DNA of 64,000 bases, taken from Udaeobacter sp963725505 (GTDB lineage: Bacteria; Verrucomicrobiota; Verrucomicrobiia; Chthoniobacterales; UBA10450). Both the position numbers and the translations under genes were made by a program. The DNA is taken from NCBI GenBank assembly GCA_963725505.1, contig CAVRYN010000009.1:62001-126000 (forward strand), in the 5' to 3' direction. A model generated the notes under the pieces. It was not told the origin of the DNA, did not search any database, and was given only the letters and a program-made list of their open reading frames with translations. Each line of letters opens with the position of its first letter. The stretch's first letter is position 1. Shown one piece after another: positions 18,448-27,285 of this stretch.

Positions 18448-18837
18448 ATGAAACGAAATCTATTAACAGTTCTGGCCGCCAGTGCGATTGCGCTTGGCGG
18501 CTTTGTCGTCGTGTATGCACAACCCGGCCCGGGCGGCCCTTGTGGCGCTGGACCCGGGCATGGACACGCGTTCGGCCTGAAGGGGATCACCGACAAACTG
18601 AACCTGACCGCTGATCAACAGGCGAAGGTCCAGCCGATCCTCGATGCGGCCAAACCGCAAATCGCCGCCATTCATCAGGAGGCGATGCAGAAGATGAAGA
18701 CGGTCATGGATAGTACAGTGTCCCAGATCCGTCCGCTGCTTAATGCCGATCAGCAGACGAAGCTCGATGCGATACAAAAAGCGCATCAGGACATGATGAA
18801 CGCCCATAAAGAGCTTCAAAACGCGATGCAGGAATAA
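18448..18837 (+). CDS. Spy/CpxP LTxxQ-family periplasmic protein
   Basis: 130 residues. The ATG at 18448 begins a clean signal peptide (KRNLLTVLAASAIALGGFVV...YAQ), then a Gly/Pro/His-rich linker (GAGPGHGHAFG) that could bind metal, then helices with LTADQQAKVQPIL and LNADQQTKLDAIQ. Predicted periplasmic chaperone or stress sensor. Divergent from the ECF operon encoding a second LTxxQ protein. Followed by a strong terminator. Confidence 0.8.
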   Translation: MKRNLLTVLAASAIALGGFVVVYAQPGPGGPCGAGPGHGHAFGLKGITDKLNLTADQQAKVQPILDAAKPQIAAIHQEAMQKMKTVMDSTVSQIRPLLNADQQTKLDAIQKAHQDMMNAHKELQNAMQE

Positions 18838-18865
18838 CGATCCCAAATTTGGGAGCGATGGGAGA

Positions 18866-18904
18866 ACGGCGGCGACCTGGAAACGGTCGCCGTCGTTTGT
18901 TTTT
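18866..18904 (+). terminator. Rho-independent terminator of the Spy-like gene
   Basis: Stem ACGGCGGCGACC / GGTCGCCGTCGT with a 7-nt loop, then a T-rich run. 29 nt after the stop codon. Confidence 0.85.
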
Positions 18905-19029
18905 CGTGACGCAGGCGATCCTGCGTGCCGGAGGACGGACTCGCTGCAGTGAGCCTGCAACCATCAGTGACGGTTTGCCGCGCGAACGTTGAAGTCGCAG
19001 ACAGGATTGGCCTGCGCTACGTTTCCATT

Positions 19030-19239
19030 TCAGCCCTGTTTCTTTCTCAAGGAAAACAAGACGAAGATGATGCCGAGCGCTGCCGCAATCGCGGCAGCAG
19101 TGAAACCCACAGTCGAAATTTCAGCGCGAGACTGAAAACTTTCTTTGAGGTGCGCAGCAAGCCCGATCAGAAAGAAAAGAAATCCTACGCAAATCAGTAT
19201 CAAGCCGATCGCCTTTTGGTCATCGGTAGAAATCCTCAT
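19030..19239 (-). CDS. Small two-helix membrane protein
   Basis: 69 residues with two hydrophobic helices (AIGLILICVGFLFFLIGLAA and TVGFTAAAIAAALGIIFVLFSL) and a basic end LRKKQG. No known family. Antiparallel to the next gene. Confidence 0.55.
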   Translation of the reverse strand: MRISTDDQKAIGLILICVGFLFFLIGLAAHLKESFQSRAEISTVGFTAAAIAAALGIIFVLFSLRKKQG

Positions 19240-19306
19240 TTGCGGTGAGCAATCAAATACAATCCGACACTAAAATTCAAGTGCACTCTTTAAATGGAAG
19301 GCATTA

Positions 19307-21052
19307 ATGTCGCTGGTGCGCTCGATTAAGCCACTAAGTTTTGCGCTGCTGGCTGTGTTAGCCGGTCTTCGGCTGGACGCCCAGATCGATCGCATTACGG
19401 GAAAGAATTTCGCGACGCGATCGGAAGTTCTGGCGCGACATGGAATGGTTTGCACCAGCGTGCCTGCGGCGACGCAGGTCGGCGTCGAGATTTTGAAACG
19501 CGGCGGCAGCGCCGTGGACGCGGCGATCGCGGCAAACGCGACACTTGGTTTGATGGAACCCGTCTCGAATGGGATTGGCGGCGATCTTTTCGCAATCGTT
19601 TACAGCGCGAAGGAAAACAAACTTTACGGAATCAATGGGAGCGGACGTTCGCCGGCCGGTCTGAGTTATGATCAGATGAAGACCGAGCTGGCGAAGCTGC
19701 ATCGCGAAACGATTCCACCGATCGGCATGTTGCCAATCAGCGTGCCTGGAACAGTGGACGCATGGGCGGAGCTGCACAAGAAATTCGGGAAACTGAAACT
19801 GAGCGATGACCTTGCGCCTGCGATCCGATATGCCGAAGAGGGTTTTCCGGTCACGGAATTGATTGCGTATTACTGGGCGTTTGGCCCGCGGCTGTATAAA
19901 GGATTGCCCGGCGCGTTTCTGGAAACCTACACGCTTGACGGCAAAGGTCGCACACCCTCGAAGGGCGACATTTTCAAGAATCCGGCGCTCGCAAAGACGC
20001 TACGATTGATCGGCGAAAAAGGGCGCGACGCTTTTTACAAAGGCGAGATCGCTGACAAGATCGACGCGTTCATGCGGGCCAATGGCGGTTTCCTGCGGAA
20101 AATCGATTTCGAGAAGCATACATCGACTTGGGTTGAGCCGGTCTCGGTGAATTATCGCGGTTACGATGTGTTCGAGTTGCCGCCGAACGGTCAGGGTATC
20201 GCTGCGCTGCAAATTTTGAATATCCTCGAAGGATTCGATCTGCGCGCAATGGGACGCAATTCGCCCGAGACGCTGCACACCATGATCGAAGCGAAAAAAC
20301 TTGCCTGGGCTGATCGCGCGAAGTTTTATGCCGATCCTGATTTCGCAAAAATTCCACTCACCGGCCTGCTTTCGAAAAGCTACGCAATGGAGCGTCGCAA
20401 ATTGATCGATCCAGATCACGCGGCGAAAAAGGTCGAGGCTGGCAATCCGGCGCTCGATCATGGCGACACGATTTATCTCTGCACAGCTGACAACGAAGGC
20501 AACATGGTCTCGCTGATACAAAGCAATTATCGCGGCATGGGCAGCGGGATCGTAGTGCCTGGTTTGGGTTTCATGTTTCAGGATCGCGGTGAACTTTTCT
20601 CGATGGATCCGAGTCACGCGAATGTTTATGCGCCCGGGAAACGGCCGTTCCACACCATCATTCCGGGTTTCGTCATGAAGGATGGCAAACCGTGGGAAGC
20701 GTTTGGCGTCATGGGTGGCGGCATGCAACCGCAAGGGCACGTCCAGGTGCTTACGAATCAGATCGATTTCGCTTTGAACGTGCAGGAAGCCGGCGACGCT
20801 TCGCGTTGGCAACACGAAGGCGATAACGAACCGACCGGCGAAAAAATGAATGACTCAGGCGGCTACGTCGAGGTCGAGAGCGGCATTCCGTACGAAACCG
20901 TGCGCGAACTGCGCAAGAAAGGACACGACGTTCGTTTTGATGTCGGCGGCTATGGCGGTTACCAGGCGATCAAAGTCGAAATGCACGATGGCCAACGCGT
21001 CTATGTCGGTGCCAGCGAATCGCGTAAAGACGGGCAAGCGGCAGGGTATTGA
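19307..21052 (+). CDS. ggt: Gamma-glutamyltransferase
   Basis: Periplasmic N-terminal nucleophile hydrolase that cleaves or transfers the gamma-glutamyl group of glutathione and related peptides. 581 residues, full length, with signal peptide (SFALLAVLAGLRLDAQ). The precursor should self-cleave before Thr388 in DHGDTIYLCTAD, which becomes the catalytic N-terminus of the small subunit. Other family blocks: GGSAVDAAIAANATLGLMEP, NGIGGDLFA, PNGQGIAAL, GMGSGIVVPG and GGGMQPQGHVQV. Single gene with its own promoter region. Confidence 0.95.
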   Translation: MSLVRSIKPLSFALLAVLAGLRLDAQIDRITGKNFATRSEVLARHGMVCTSVPAATQVGVEILKRGGSAVDAAIAANATLGLMEPVSNGIGGDLFAIVYSAKENKLYGINGSGRSPAGLSYDQMKTELAKLHRETIPPIGMLPISVPGTVDAWAELHKKFGKLKLSDDLAPAIRYAEEGFPVTELIAYYWAFGPRLYKGLPGAFLETYTLDGKGRTPSKGDIFKNPALAKTLRLIGEKGRDAFYKGEIADKIDAFMRANGGFLRKIDFEKHTSTWVEPVSVNYRGYDVFELPPNGQGIAALQILNILEGFDLRAMGRNSPETLHTMIEAKKLAWADRAKFYADPDFAKIPLTGLLSKSYAMERRKLIDPDHAAKKVEAGNPALDHGDTIYLCTADNEGNMVSLIQSNYRGMGSGIVVPGLGFMFQDRGELFSMDPSHANVYAPGKRPFHTIIPGFVMKDGKPWEAFGVMGGGMQPQGHVQVLTNQIDFALNVQEAGDASRWQHEGDNEPTGEKMNDSGGYVEVESGIPYETVRELRKKGHDVRFDVGGYGGYQAIKVEMHDGQRVYVGASESRKDGQAAGY

Positions 21053-21098
21053 CTCCACGAAACGGAGAAACGGCGAATGGGTGAAACGGAGAAGAAAC

Positions 21099-21551
21099 AT
21101 GAATTCTGACGACAAGAAGCAAAATGAAAAGCCGAAATGGCGGAATGGAGAAACGACAAAGAAACCGATCAGGCATTTTCGAGATTTGGATGTTTATCAA
21201 AACGCCCTCGAGACCGGATTGCGTGTTTACGAGTTGAGCAAGAAGTTTCCCGATGACGAGCGATATGCGTTAATCGATCAAATTCGTCGTTCCTCGCGCT
21301 CCGTCTGCGCAAACATTGCGGAGGCGTGGCGGAAGCGGCGTTATACTGCGGCTTTCATTTCCAAGCTGAGCGATTCCGAAGGCGAGGCCGCCGAAACGCA
21401 AGTGCACATCGAGTTTGCATTTCGTCACGGCTACGTCGGTAACACCCAATTCCAGACAATCGATAATGCGTACGAACACATCCTCGGCCAGCTCGTGCGG
21501 ATGATCGATCACCCGGAGAAGTGGGTCATTGGCGAACGGAAGAACAGGTGA
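21099..21551 (+). CDS. Four-helix bundle protein (23S rRNA intervening-sequence protein family)
   Basis: 150 residues. The core FRDLDVYQNALETGLRVYELSKKFPDDERYALIDQIRRSSRSVCANIAEAWRKRR is the TIGR02436 signature, ending with VHIEFAFRHGY. These proteins were first seen in rRNA insertions and also resemble DGR accessory Avd; the cell role is unclear. ATG 21099 gives the natural start. The gene is bounded by similar inverted tracts (see findings). Confidence 0.8.
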   Translation: MNSDDKKQNEKPKWRNGETTKKPIRHFRDLDVYQNALETGLRVYELSKKFPDDERYALIDQIRRSSRSVCANIAEAWRKRRYTAAFISKLSDSEGEAAETQVHIEFAFRHGYVGNTQFQTIDNAYEHILGQLVRMIDHPEKWVIGERKNR

Positions 21552-21604
21552 ACGCGCAAGACTCGCCCATTCGCCCGCTCGCCGTTTCACCGATTCCCTC
21601 TTTA

Positions 21605-22207
21605 TCAATTCTTCGGCGCCTTGAGTTCGGCGAGTTTTTCTTCCGCGCGATCAACGTCGGATTTACCCGCGATGCCCAACTTCAGAAGTTTTTGTTGGCG
21701 GCGTACGTTTGCTTCCGCGGCTTCGAGCTCGGCGCGTTGGCGTTTTGCCACCGCGACCTGCGCGGCTTCGGTTAATTGCGCCAGCGCCGCTTTAGCTGCA
21801 TCTAGCTCATCTTTTGGAGTTTCACCAGACGCAACGCGAGATTCGTCCTCGGCAACTTTTTCTTTGGCCTGTGTGACCCGCGCATTGGCGAGATCCGATT
21901 CAGTTCGAACCACCCTCAACAAACGTTGCTCCACTTCTACCTTTGCGAGCACGCCGATTTTGTAGAGGCGCTCCGCGCCGTCTGCATTTCTTTTTGCGCG
22001 TTCCAATTGTTTTTCCAAACGCGCAACCTCCGCGTCAGGCGTCCCTGTCGCCGGCACTGGCTCATCCGAAAGGTTTTGTCTTAATATCGGTGGCTCGACG
22101 TCGAACGCCTCGGGCTCGTCGGATTTGTTCATCGCCGATGGATCTGCGGCGAGTGTTACGATCGCTGCAGCCAGAAGGGCGACCGGCAACGCGACTGCGC
22201 GCATCAT
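21605..22207 (-). CDS. Exported coiled-coil protein
   Basis: 200 residues: signal peptide (VALPVALLAAAIVTLAA), a Pro/acidic linker, then an almost continuous heptad helix rich in Ala, Glu and Lys (VARLEKQLERAKRNADGAERLYKIG... and ...VRRQQKLLKLGIAGKSDVDRAEEKLAEL). It resembles the hairpin of membrane-fusion or TolC-like proteins, where a short GLAKVEVE-type turn joins two helices, but no lipoyl or barrel domain is present. Probably periplasmic scaffold; family unassigned. Confidence 0.6.
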   Translation of the reverse strand: MMRAVALPVALLAAAIVTLAADPSAMNKSDEPEAFDVEPPILRQNLSDEPVPATGTPDAEVARLEKQLERAKRNADGAERLYKIGVLAKVEVEQRLLRVVRTESDLANARVTQAKEKVAEDESRVASGETPKDELDAAKAALAQLTEAAQVAVAKRQRAELEAAEANVRRQQKLLKLGIAGKSDVDRAEEKLAELKAPKN

Positions 22208-22232
22208 GTCGCGAGTTTATCACAGATCCGCG

Positions 22233-22305
22233 AGTCCGCTGAGGACAGCGGACACTACAGCAGTTTGATGCTGGAGCGGCTGTAGCGTGCGCTGTCTCAG
22301 CGCTT
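22233..22305. repeat. REP pair
   Basis: GTCCGCTGAGGACAGCGGAC then ACTACAG, and after a spacer CTGTAGCGTGCGCTGTCTCAGCG. Fills most of the 22208-22431 gap. Confidence 0.65.
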
Positions 22306-22431
22306 CCGGCCACAAGCTGCACAAAATTTCTGAAATTTTTCTTTCCAACTGCCGCTTTCCTTCGATACAAGACCGCTCCGGAGGAGTTTATCAATCCGGC
22401 TAGTCGTCAGGTTCCGCTATGCATCGCGATC

Positions 22432-22914
22432 TTGGCAATGATCGTCTCACCGGCATTGGCCGACCTCTTTCCAGATTCCGGACCGATAGTTTCGGGAAAG
22501 ACAGCCCATCTTCGTTTTGGGCGTGCGGCTGCGCCGAAACATGCGCCGCTCGCAGTGAAACGAGCGATCTGGGCAGCCAATCAACTTCGCTCCAAGCCGT
22601 ATCGATACGGCGGCGGTCACAAATCGTTTGATGACCGCGGTTACGATTGTTCCGGAACTGTTTCCTATGTGCTGGCTGCGGCCGGGTTGATCGGTTCTCC
22701 GATAAGCTCAACCGAGTTTCGCAGCTACGGCGAGCGCGGCCCTGGCAAATGGATCACCGTCTACGCACGCGAGGGTCACACGTTCGCCGTCATCGCCGGC
22801 CTGCGACTGGATACAACACCATTCGATCGTTACACCGGCAAATGGGCGCCGCGCTGGCAAACCGTCTATCGCCCACCGCGCGGTTTCGACGCGAGGCATC
22901 CCATCGGGTTGTGA
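22432..22914 (+). CDS. NlpC/P60-like cell-wall hydrolase
   Basis: 160 residues. Catalytic Cys in RGYDCSGTVSYVLAAAGLI and His in EGHTFAVIAGLRLDTT, the Cys-His pair and order of NlpC/P60 peptidases that cut peptide stems of peptidoglycan. ILAMIVSPALA just at the start is the tail of a signal peptide, so the real start lies upstream; only TTG 22432 or ATG 22438 is available in frame, and the frame is open upstream to a GGAGGAG at 22379-22385 with no usual start codon after it. An N-terminal frameshift is possible. Confidence 0.75.
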   Translation: MAMIVSPALADLFPDSGPIVSGKTAHLRFGRAAAPKHAPLAVKRAIWAANQLRSKPYRYGGGHKSFDDRGYDCSGTVSYVLAAAGLIGSPISSTEFRSYGERGPGKWITVYAREGHTFAVIAGLRLDTTPFDRYTGKWAPRWQTVYRPPRGFDARHPIGL

Positions 22915-22922
22915 AACCGAAT

Positions 22923-22997
22923 GCGCTGTAGCTGTTCCCAGCGGATTTTCGTTCGCTCGCCGGATCAGACGCGCTGAGGACAGCGCACACTACAGCG
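22923..22997. repeat. REP pair
   Basis: GCGCTGTAGCTGTTCCCAGCG, spacer, then GCGCTGAGGACAGCGCACACTACAGCG, immediately before the fusion gene. Confidence 0.6.
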
Positions 22998-23070
22998 ATC
23001 GTGATCCGCGGTTGTGTTTACCACTTGTTAAGGAATGTTGCGCGGTTCGACGACGCGAAAGGAAGTCCAT

Positions 23071-25527
23071 ATGCAGATCATTCGTTCAGTCGTTGTGGCT
23101 TCAATGTTATCGCCGCTGTTGCTGACGCCATTTTCCGCAACGGCGCAGGAAAAATCTCATCTCACTTCAGAGCAAGTGACTCACGCCGTTCAAGAAATTG
23201 AAAAGCTTGCGCAAAAGAAAATTCAAGAAAACGCGGCGCCCGGGGTGGCGATCGCAGTCGTGTTTCAGGACAAGGTCGTGTATGCGAAAGGATTTGGCGT
23301 CCGCGATGCGAATACAAAGACGCCGGTTGACGCGGACACTGTGTTTCAGCTTGCATCGGTTTCCAAACCGATTGGCTCGACGGTGATTGCTGAGCTGGTC
23401 GGCGAAGGAAAAATCAGCTGGGACTCAAAGCTGAACATCCTCGATTCCAGTTTCGCGATGTTTGATCCGTGGGTTACGCGCGAAATCACGATCCGCGACA
23501 TGTATTCGCACCGGAGCGGCATGCCGGATCACGCGGGCGATTTACTCGAGGATCTCGGATTTACCCGCGCGGAAATTTTGCATCGCCTGCGGTACCAACA
23601 TCCCGCGACCAGTTTTCGTTCGCATTATGCCTATACGAATTTTGGGATGACCGAAGCCGCTGTTGCGGCGGCAAAAGCATACGGGCTCGAATGGGAAGCG
23701 CTCTGCCAGGAAAAATTGTATAAGCCACTCGGCATGACTTCAACCAGTTCGCGCTATGCCGATTTTGTCACGCGCTCAAACAAGGCATTGGGCCACGTAC
23801 TGGTTGGCGGCAAATGGGTGCAAAAGTTCAAGCGCGACCCAGATGCGCAATCGCCGACAGGCGGAGTGAGTTCGTCGGTGAATGATGTAGCGAAATGGAT
23901 GCGGTTACAGCTTGGGAATGGAAAGTTTGATGGCAGACAAATCGTTGAAGAAAAAGCGTTGGCCGAGACGCGTCATCCGCACATGCTCACCGGCTTTAAT
24001 CCTTTCACACAACTGCCGACTTTCTACGGGCTGGGGTGGAACGTCAGCTACGATCAGCAGGGTCGGTTGCGCTTGAATCATTCCGGCGCCTTTGACCTGG
24101 GCGCGGCGACTTATGTAAATCTCGTTCCCGCTGAACAACTCGGCGTTGTCGTACTCACCAACGGCTATCCAACCGGTTTCGCGGAAGGACTGGGAACGAT
24201 CTTTGTGGATCTCGCGCTATATGGCAGGTCCACGCAAGACTGGTTTACTCTTTTCAAACAGTTGTTTTCAAATCCGGCAACGACCGGCACCGTACTCGGG
24301 TTTGATTATTCGAAACCGCCGGCATCGCTGGCGCCTGCGCTGAAAAACAGCGCCTACGTCGGGCGATATGCGAACGATTTCTTTGGCGACATCTCCATCA
24401 TCGAAAAGGACGGCGGGTTGGCGATCGTGCAAGGCCCGAAAAGAATGACCTTCGCCATGAAACATTATGATCGCGACACCTTCACGTACGAGACACAAGG
24501 CGAAAACGCCGTTGGCCCAAGCGGCATCACTTTTACCATCGGGCCGGACGGTAGAGCGACAAAGGTGCTAGTAGAAAATCTTAACGTCCACGGCGAAGGA
24601 GTTTTCAAGCGCGAGCCCGCGCCACAAGCTGCATCACAGAATAGCACTCCAGGCCCCGCGTCCGGTGATTTTGCCGGCCTCGTCGAGATTGGCGGTGAGC
24701 GCAAGATGTATCTTGAGTGCCGCGGCGCCGGCAGCCCGACGGTGATTCTCGAGTCCGGGTACCGGAATGATGCCGAAATCTGGAGCGCCCCGCTTGAGCC
24801 TGGAATGAGCACTGTGTTTCCGCAGGTTGTCAGGTTCACGCGGGTTTGCGCCTATGACCGCCCGGGAACCTTTCTTGACGCGGATCATTTGGGCCGGAGC
24901 ACCCCAGTTCCGATGCCACGCACTGCGCGCGATCTCGTTTCCGATCTTCATGTCTTGCTGCGAGCGGCGGATATTCCCGGTCCGTATGTTTTCGCCGCCC
25001 ATTCCTTTGGCGGCATCTTTGCTCGCTTGTATGCCAGCACTTACCCGAATGAGATTGTTGGAATGGTTCTGGTTGATGCGCTATCCGAGAACGTGAGGTC
25101 CGGCCTAACACCCGAACAATGGAAGTTGTATGTGAACTTTGGATTTACGAAGCCGGCGCCCGGGCTCGAAAAATACAAAGAGATCGAGACGCTCGACGTA
25201 GATACCAGTTTGGATCAGATGGAAAAAGCAGCGACCGCAGAACCGCTCCGTGCGATCCCTCTTTTTGTTCTGACGCAAGGTCAACCGTTCGATCTCAGCC
25301 CATGGCAGCCGTTGCCCGCCGATTTTCCTGGAGCACTGAACACGGCATGGCACACGGGACAGGACGCGCTGGCGACACTTACACCAAATGCCAAGCACAC
25401 AGTCGCGACCAAAAGCTCGCACTATATTCAAGTTCAGGAACCGCAACTGGTGATTGACGCAATCAAGCAGGTTGTCGAGGCAGTCCGCAATCCGTCGGTG
25501 TGGATGACCGCGCCCATGCGAAATTGA
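23071..25527 (+). CDS. Fusion: class C-type serine hydrolase plus alpha/beta hydrolase, exported
   Basis: 818 residues from ATG 23071 (GGAAG ribosome site 6 nt before) with signal peptide (SMLSPLLLTPFSATAQ). First module, about 30-500: beta-lactamase/transpeptidase-like fold with Ser96-x-x-Lys99 (SVSK), Tyr188-x-Asn190 and an HSG triad replacing KTG, followed by a DUF3471-like beta domain. Second module, about 530-815: alpha/beta hydrolase with Ser645 (AAHSFGG), YDRPG and His784 (SSHYIQ). Both active sites look intact. Periplasmic esterase or peptidase activity on two linked substrates is inferred. The two modules rarely share one chain. Confidence 0.85.
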   Translation: MQIIRSVVVASMLSPLLLTPFSATAQEKSHLTSEQVTHAVQEIEKLAQKKIQENAAPGVAIAVVFQDKVVYAKGFGVRDANTKTPVDADTVFQLASVSKPIGSTVIAELVGEGKISWDSKLNILDSSFAMFDPWVTREITIRDMYSHRSGMPDHAGDLLEDLGFTRAEILHRLRYQHPATSFRSHYAYTNFGMTEAAVAAAKAYGLEWEALCQEKLYKPLGMTSTSSRYADFVTRSNKALGHVLVGGKWVQKFKRDPDAQSPTGGVSSSVNDVAKWMRLQLGNGKFDGRQIVEEKALAETRHPHMLTGFNPFTQLPTFYGLGWNVSYDQQGRLRLNHSGAFDLGAATYVNLVPAEQLGVVVLTNGYPTGFAEGLGTIFVDLALYGRSTQDWFTLFKQLFSNPATTGTVLGFDYSKPPASLAPALKNSAYVGRYANDFFGDISIIEKDGGLAIVQGPKRMTFAMKHYDRDTFTYETQGENAVGPSGITFTIGPDGRATKVLVENLNVHGEGVFKREPAPQAASQNSTPGPASGDFAGLVEIGGERKMYLECRGAGSPTVILESGYRNDAEIWSAPLEPGMSTVFPQVVRFTRVCAYDRPGTFLDADHLGRSTPVPMPRTARDLVSDLHVLLRAADIPGPYVFAAHSFGGIFARLYASTYPNEIVGMVLVDALSENVRSGLTPEQWKLYVNFGFTKPAPGLEKYKEIETLDVDTSLDQMEKAATAEPLRAIPLFVLTQGQPFDLSPWQPLPADFPGALNTAWHTGQDALATLTPNAKHTVATKSSHYIQVQEPQLVIDAIKQVVEAVRNPSVWMTAPMRN

Positions 25528-26186
25528 TGACGACTCGGCTGAAAACATTTGCGCGCCGCAATCCAAATTGGAGAAGGGATGCATCTAGTTTCGGTTTCAC
25601 GCCGTCCGACTTGCGCCAGTTGCGCGCGTTGAAAACGCCGGCGGGCGTACAGAAGTTTCTCGACGAGCTGCCTTACAACCTGAGTTACACCGCGCACTCG
25701 CCCAAAAAGGTTCTGCACGATCGAACCGCGTCATGTCTTGAAGGTGGAATTTTCGGAGCGGCCGCGCTTCGCGTGCTCGGGTTTCCGCCATTAATTTTCG
25801 ATCTGGAAGCGGAACAGGATACCGATCATGTCGTTGCGATTTTCAAAGTGCGCGGGCATTGGGGTGCGGTAGCGAAATCGAATTTCACCGGCTGCCGTTA
25901 TCGCGAGCCGGTGTATCGCACCCTGCGCGAGCTGGCCATGAGTTATTTTAATATTTACTTTAACCTGCGCGGCGAACGCACGCTGCGACGGTACTCGCGC
26001 CCGGTAAACCTCGCGCGATTCGATCATCTGCACTGGATGAGCACGGAAAAACCGGTCTGGTTCATCGCCGAACATCTCTGCGAAATCCCGCACATTTCAT
26101 TGCTCACACCGGCAATGGAAAAAAACCTCACCCGCGTCGATCGCCGCACGTTGCGCGGCGAAATGCTCGGCCACAGAAAAAAATGA
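25527..26186 (+). CDS. Transglutaminase-like cysteine hydrolase family protein
   Basis: 219 residues from the ATG overlapping the previous stop (TGATG), so translationally coupled. Catalytic-type motifs: Cys in HDRTASCLEGGIFGAAALRVLG, His in DTDHVVAIFKVRGHWGAVAKS. This C...H arrangement fits the transglutaminase-like/papain-like fold. No signal peptide. Substrate unknown; the coupling suggests shared function with the exported fusion hydrolase. Confidence 0.6.
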   Translation: MTTRLKTFARRNPNWRRDASSFGFTPSDLRQLRALKTPAGVQKFLDELPYNLSYTAHSPKKVLHDRTASCLEGGIFGAAALRVLGFPPLIFDLEAEQDTDHVVAIFKVRGHWGAVAKSNFTGCRYREPVYRTLRELAMSYFNIYFNLRGERTLRRYSRPVNLARFDHLHWMSTEKPVWFIAEHLCEIPHISLLTPAMEKNLTRVDRRTLRGEMLGHRKK

Positions 26187-26196
26187 TTTCCGTAAC

Positions 26197-26224
26197 TGTA
26201 GCCGCGGCGCTATGTCGCCGTGCT
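26197..26224. repeat. REP palindrome
   Basis: TGTAGCCGCGGCGCTATGTCGCCGTGC, same type as the left half of 16086-16149. Confidence 0.65.
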
Positions 26225-26371
26225 GCGGAAGATCGCTTCGGCGATTTTGGCTTGTGCCCGCAGGAAGCCTGCCGTTAGAAGAGAAGCCATGGATTCTCTT
26301 TACGCGGAGTCCCTCCCAGCAAGAAGCCGAAATAATGCGAACGAGACTTTCGTCGAATTGTAGTTAGGTCT

Positions 26372-26620
26372 ATGCAGCCCGCGACCGATGACAGAAGCCA
26401 CCGAAGGATCCGGATGTCCCCTCCGGTTTGGGTAGTGGTCATCTGCGCGATCTTCGGATTGCTCGTCGGAAGGTTTGGGGAGAGGCTCAGCACTGTCAGC
26501 GCTCTTCTGCTCGCCGCTTTGCTCTGGTTAGTCATCGCGGTATTTTGGATGATTCCTTCCTTGCGCCGCTTACGGCGACGATATGAAACCGATCCACTGC
26601 GGACAAAGCGTCAGACCTAA
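26372..26620 (+). CDS. Small two-helix membrane protein, cassette-type
   Basis: 82 residues (or 68 from an inner Met). Two hydrophobic helices (VWVVVICAIFGLLVG and ALLLAALLWLVIAVFWMI), then a basic tail (RRLRRRYE). GTTAGGT lies 9 nt before the ATG and the stop codon sits inside an attC-like site, the usual layout of an integron gene cassette. Function unknown. The opposite strand also has an open frame but lacks this context. Confidence 0.55.
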   Translation: MQPATDDRSHRRIRMSPPVWVVVICAIFGLLVGRFGERLSTVSALLLAALLWLVIAVFWMIPSLRRLRRRYETDPLRTKRQT

Positions 26621-26737
26621 CCAATCGCTCGAGCCAACCGCTGGCCGCTTTGAAGTCCACGTTGATTTTGTGAAACAGTTCTTTGTGTTTGCCACGCTCG
26701 CCCTCGCCAGCGGTGGCTCAGCTCCGTCTCGTTAGAT
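26615..26737 (+). repeat. attC-like integron cassette recombination site A
   Basis: Begins ACCTAAC and ends GTTAGAT, the R'' and R' core boxes. Long imperfect arms pair: left TAACCAATCGCTCGAGCC-AACCGCTGGC (26618-26645) and right GCCAGCGGTGGCTCAGC...CTCGTTA (26706-26734), with unpaired bases as in real attC hairpins. Both arms resemble site B at 29964-30083, including the shared AAC(C/G)GCTGGCCGCT and GTCTCGTTAG. Confidence 0.7.
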
Positions 26738-26773
26738 GTTTGTGTGACACCCATCGCCTGTCGTGAAAGCAAG

Positions 26774-27283
26774 ATGCCACTAGCCGTTCACGTGCCGAAA
26801 ACTCCAGCGCAGTTGGACCAGGTTCGGGCTCTCATGCGATCGTTCATCGCTTGGCACAAAGAGCGACATGGCGAGGACATTGACCTCATCAATGCATACT
26901 TTGATGACGCCGCGTTTGAGGAGGAGCTGGCTTCGCTGCCCGGCAAGTACGGCCCGCCGCGAGGACAATTGCTTCTGGCAACGCTGGATGAAGCGCCGGT
27001 CGGTTGCGTGGCCTTGCGCGAGATTGACTCCGGCAGTTGCGAAATGAAGCGAATGTTTGTTTACCCACAGCATCACGGCAAAGGCGTTGGACGGGCCTTA
27101 GCCGAAGCAATCATCAAAGAGGCGCGCGGCTTGGGCTACCAAGTCATGCGACTGGACACGAGTGTTCGCCAGGAGGAGGCCAACGCACTTTACCGACGGC
27201 TGGGCTTCCAGGCCACCAAGCCTTACTATGAACTTCCGGAGGATGTCCGGAACTGGCTCGTTTTCATGGAGCTAAAGCTATAG
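26774..27283 (+). CDS. GNAT family N-acetyltransferase
   Basis: 169 residues from ATG 26774. The acetyl-CoA P-loop is VYPQHHGKGVGRALAEAII; motif B is NALYRRLGFQATKPYYELPED. Upstream acceptor region includes LLATLDEAPVGCVALREID. Substrate unknown; antibiotic or small-amine acetylation is one option, typical of cassette genes. First gene after attC-like site A. Three nucleotides separate it from the next gene. Confidence 0.85.
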   Translation: MPLAVHVPKTPAQLDQVRALMRSFIAWHKERHGEDIDLINAYFDDAAFEEELASLPGKYGPPRGQLLLATLDEAPVGCVALREIDSGSCEMKRMFVYPQHHGKGVGRALAEAIIKEARGLGYQVMRLDTSVRQEEANALYRRLGFQATKPYYELPEDVRNWLVFMELKL

Positions 27284-27285
27284 CT

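Noticed and set aside
26275..26535. Minus-strand ORF opposite the cassette membrane protein
   Set aside because: No membrane or domain features, while the plus frame has two clear helices and ends in the attC-like site.
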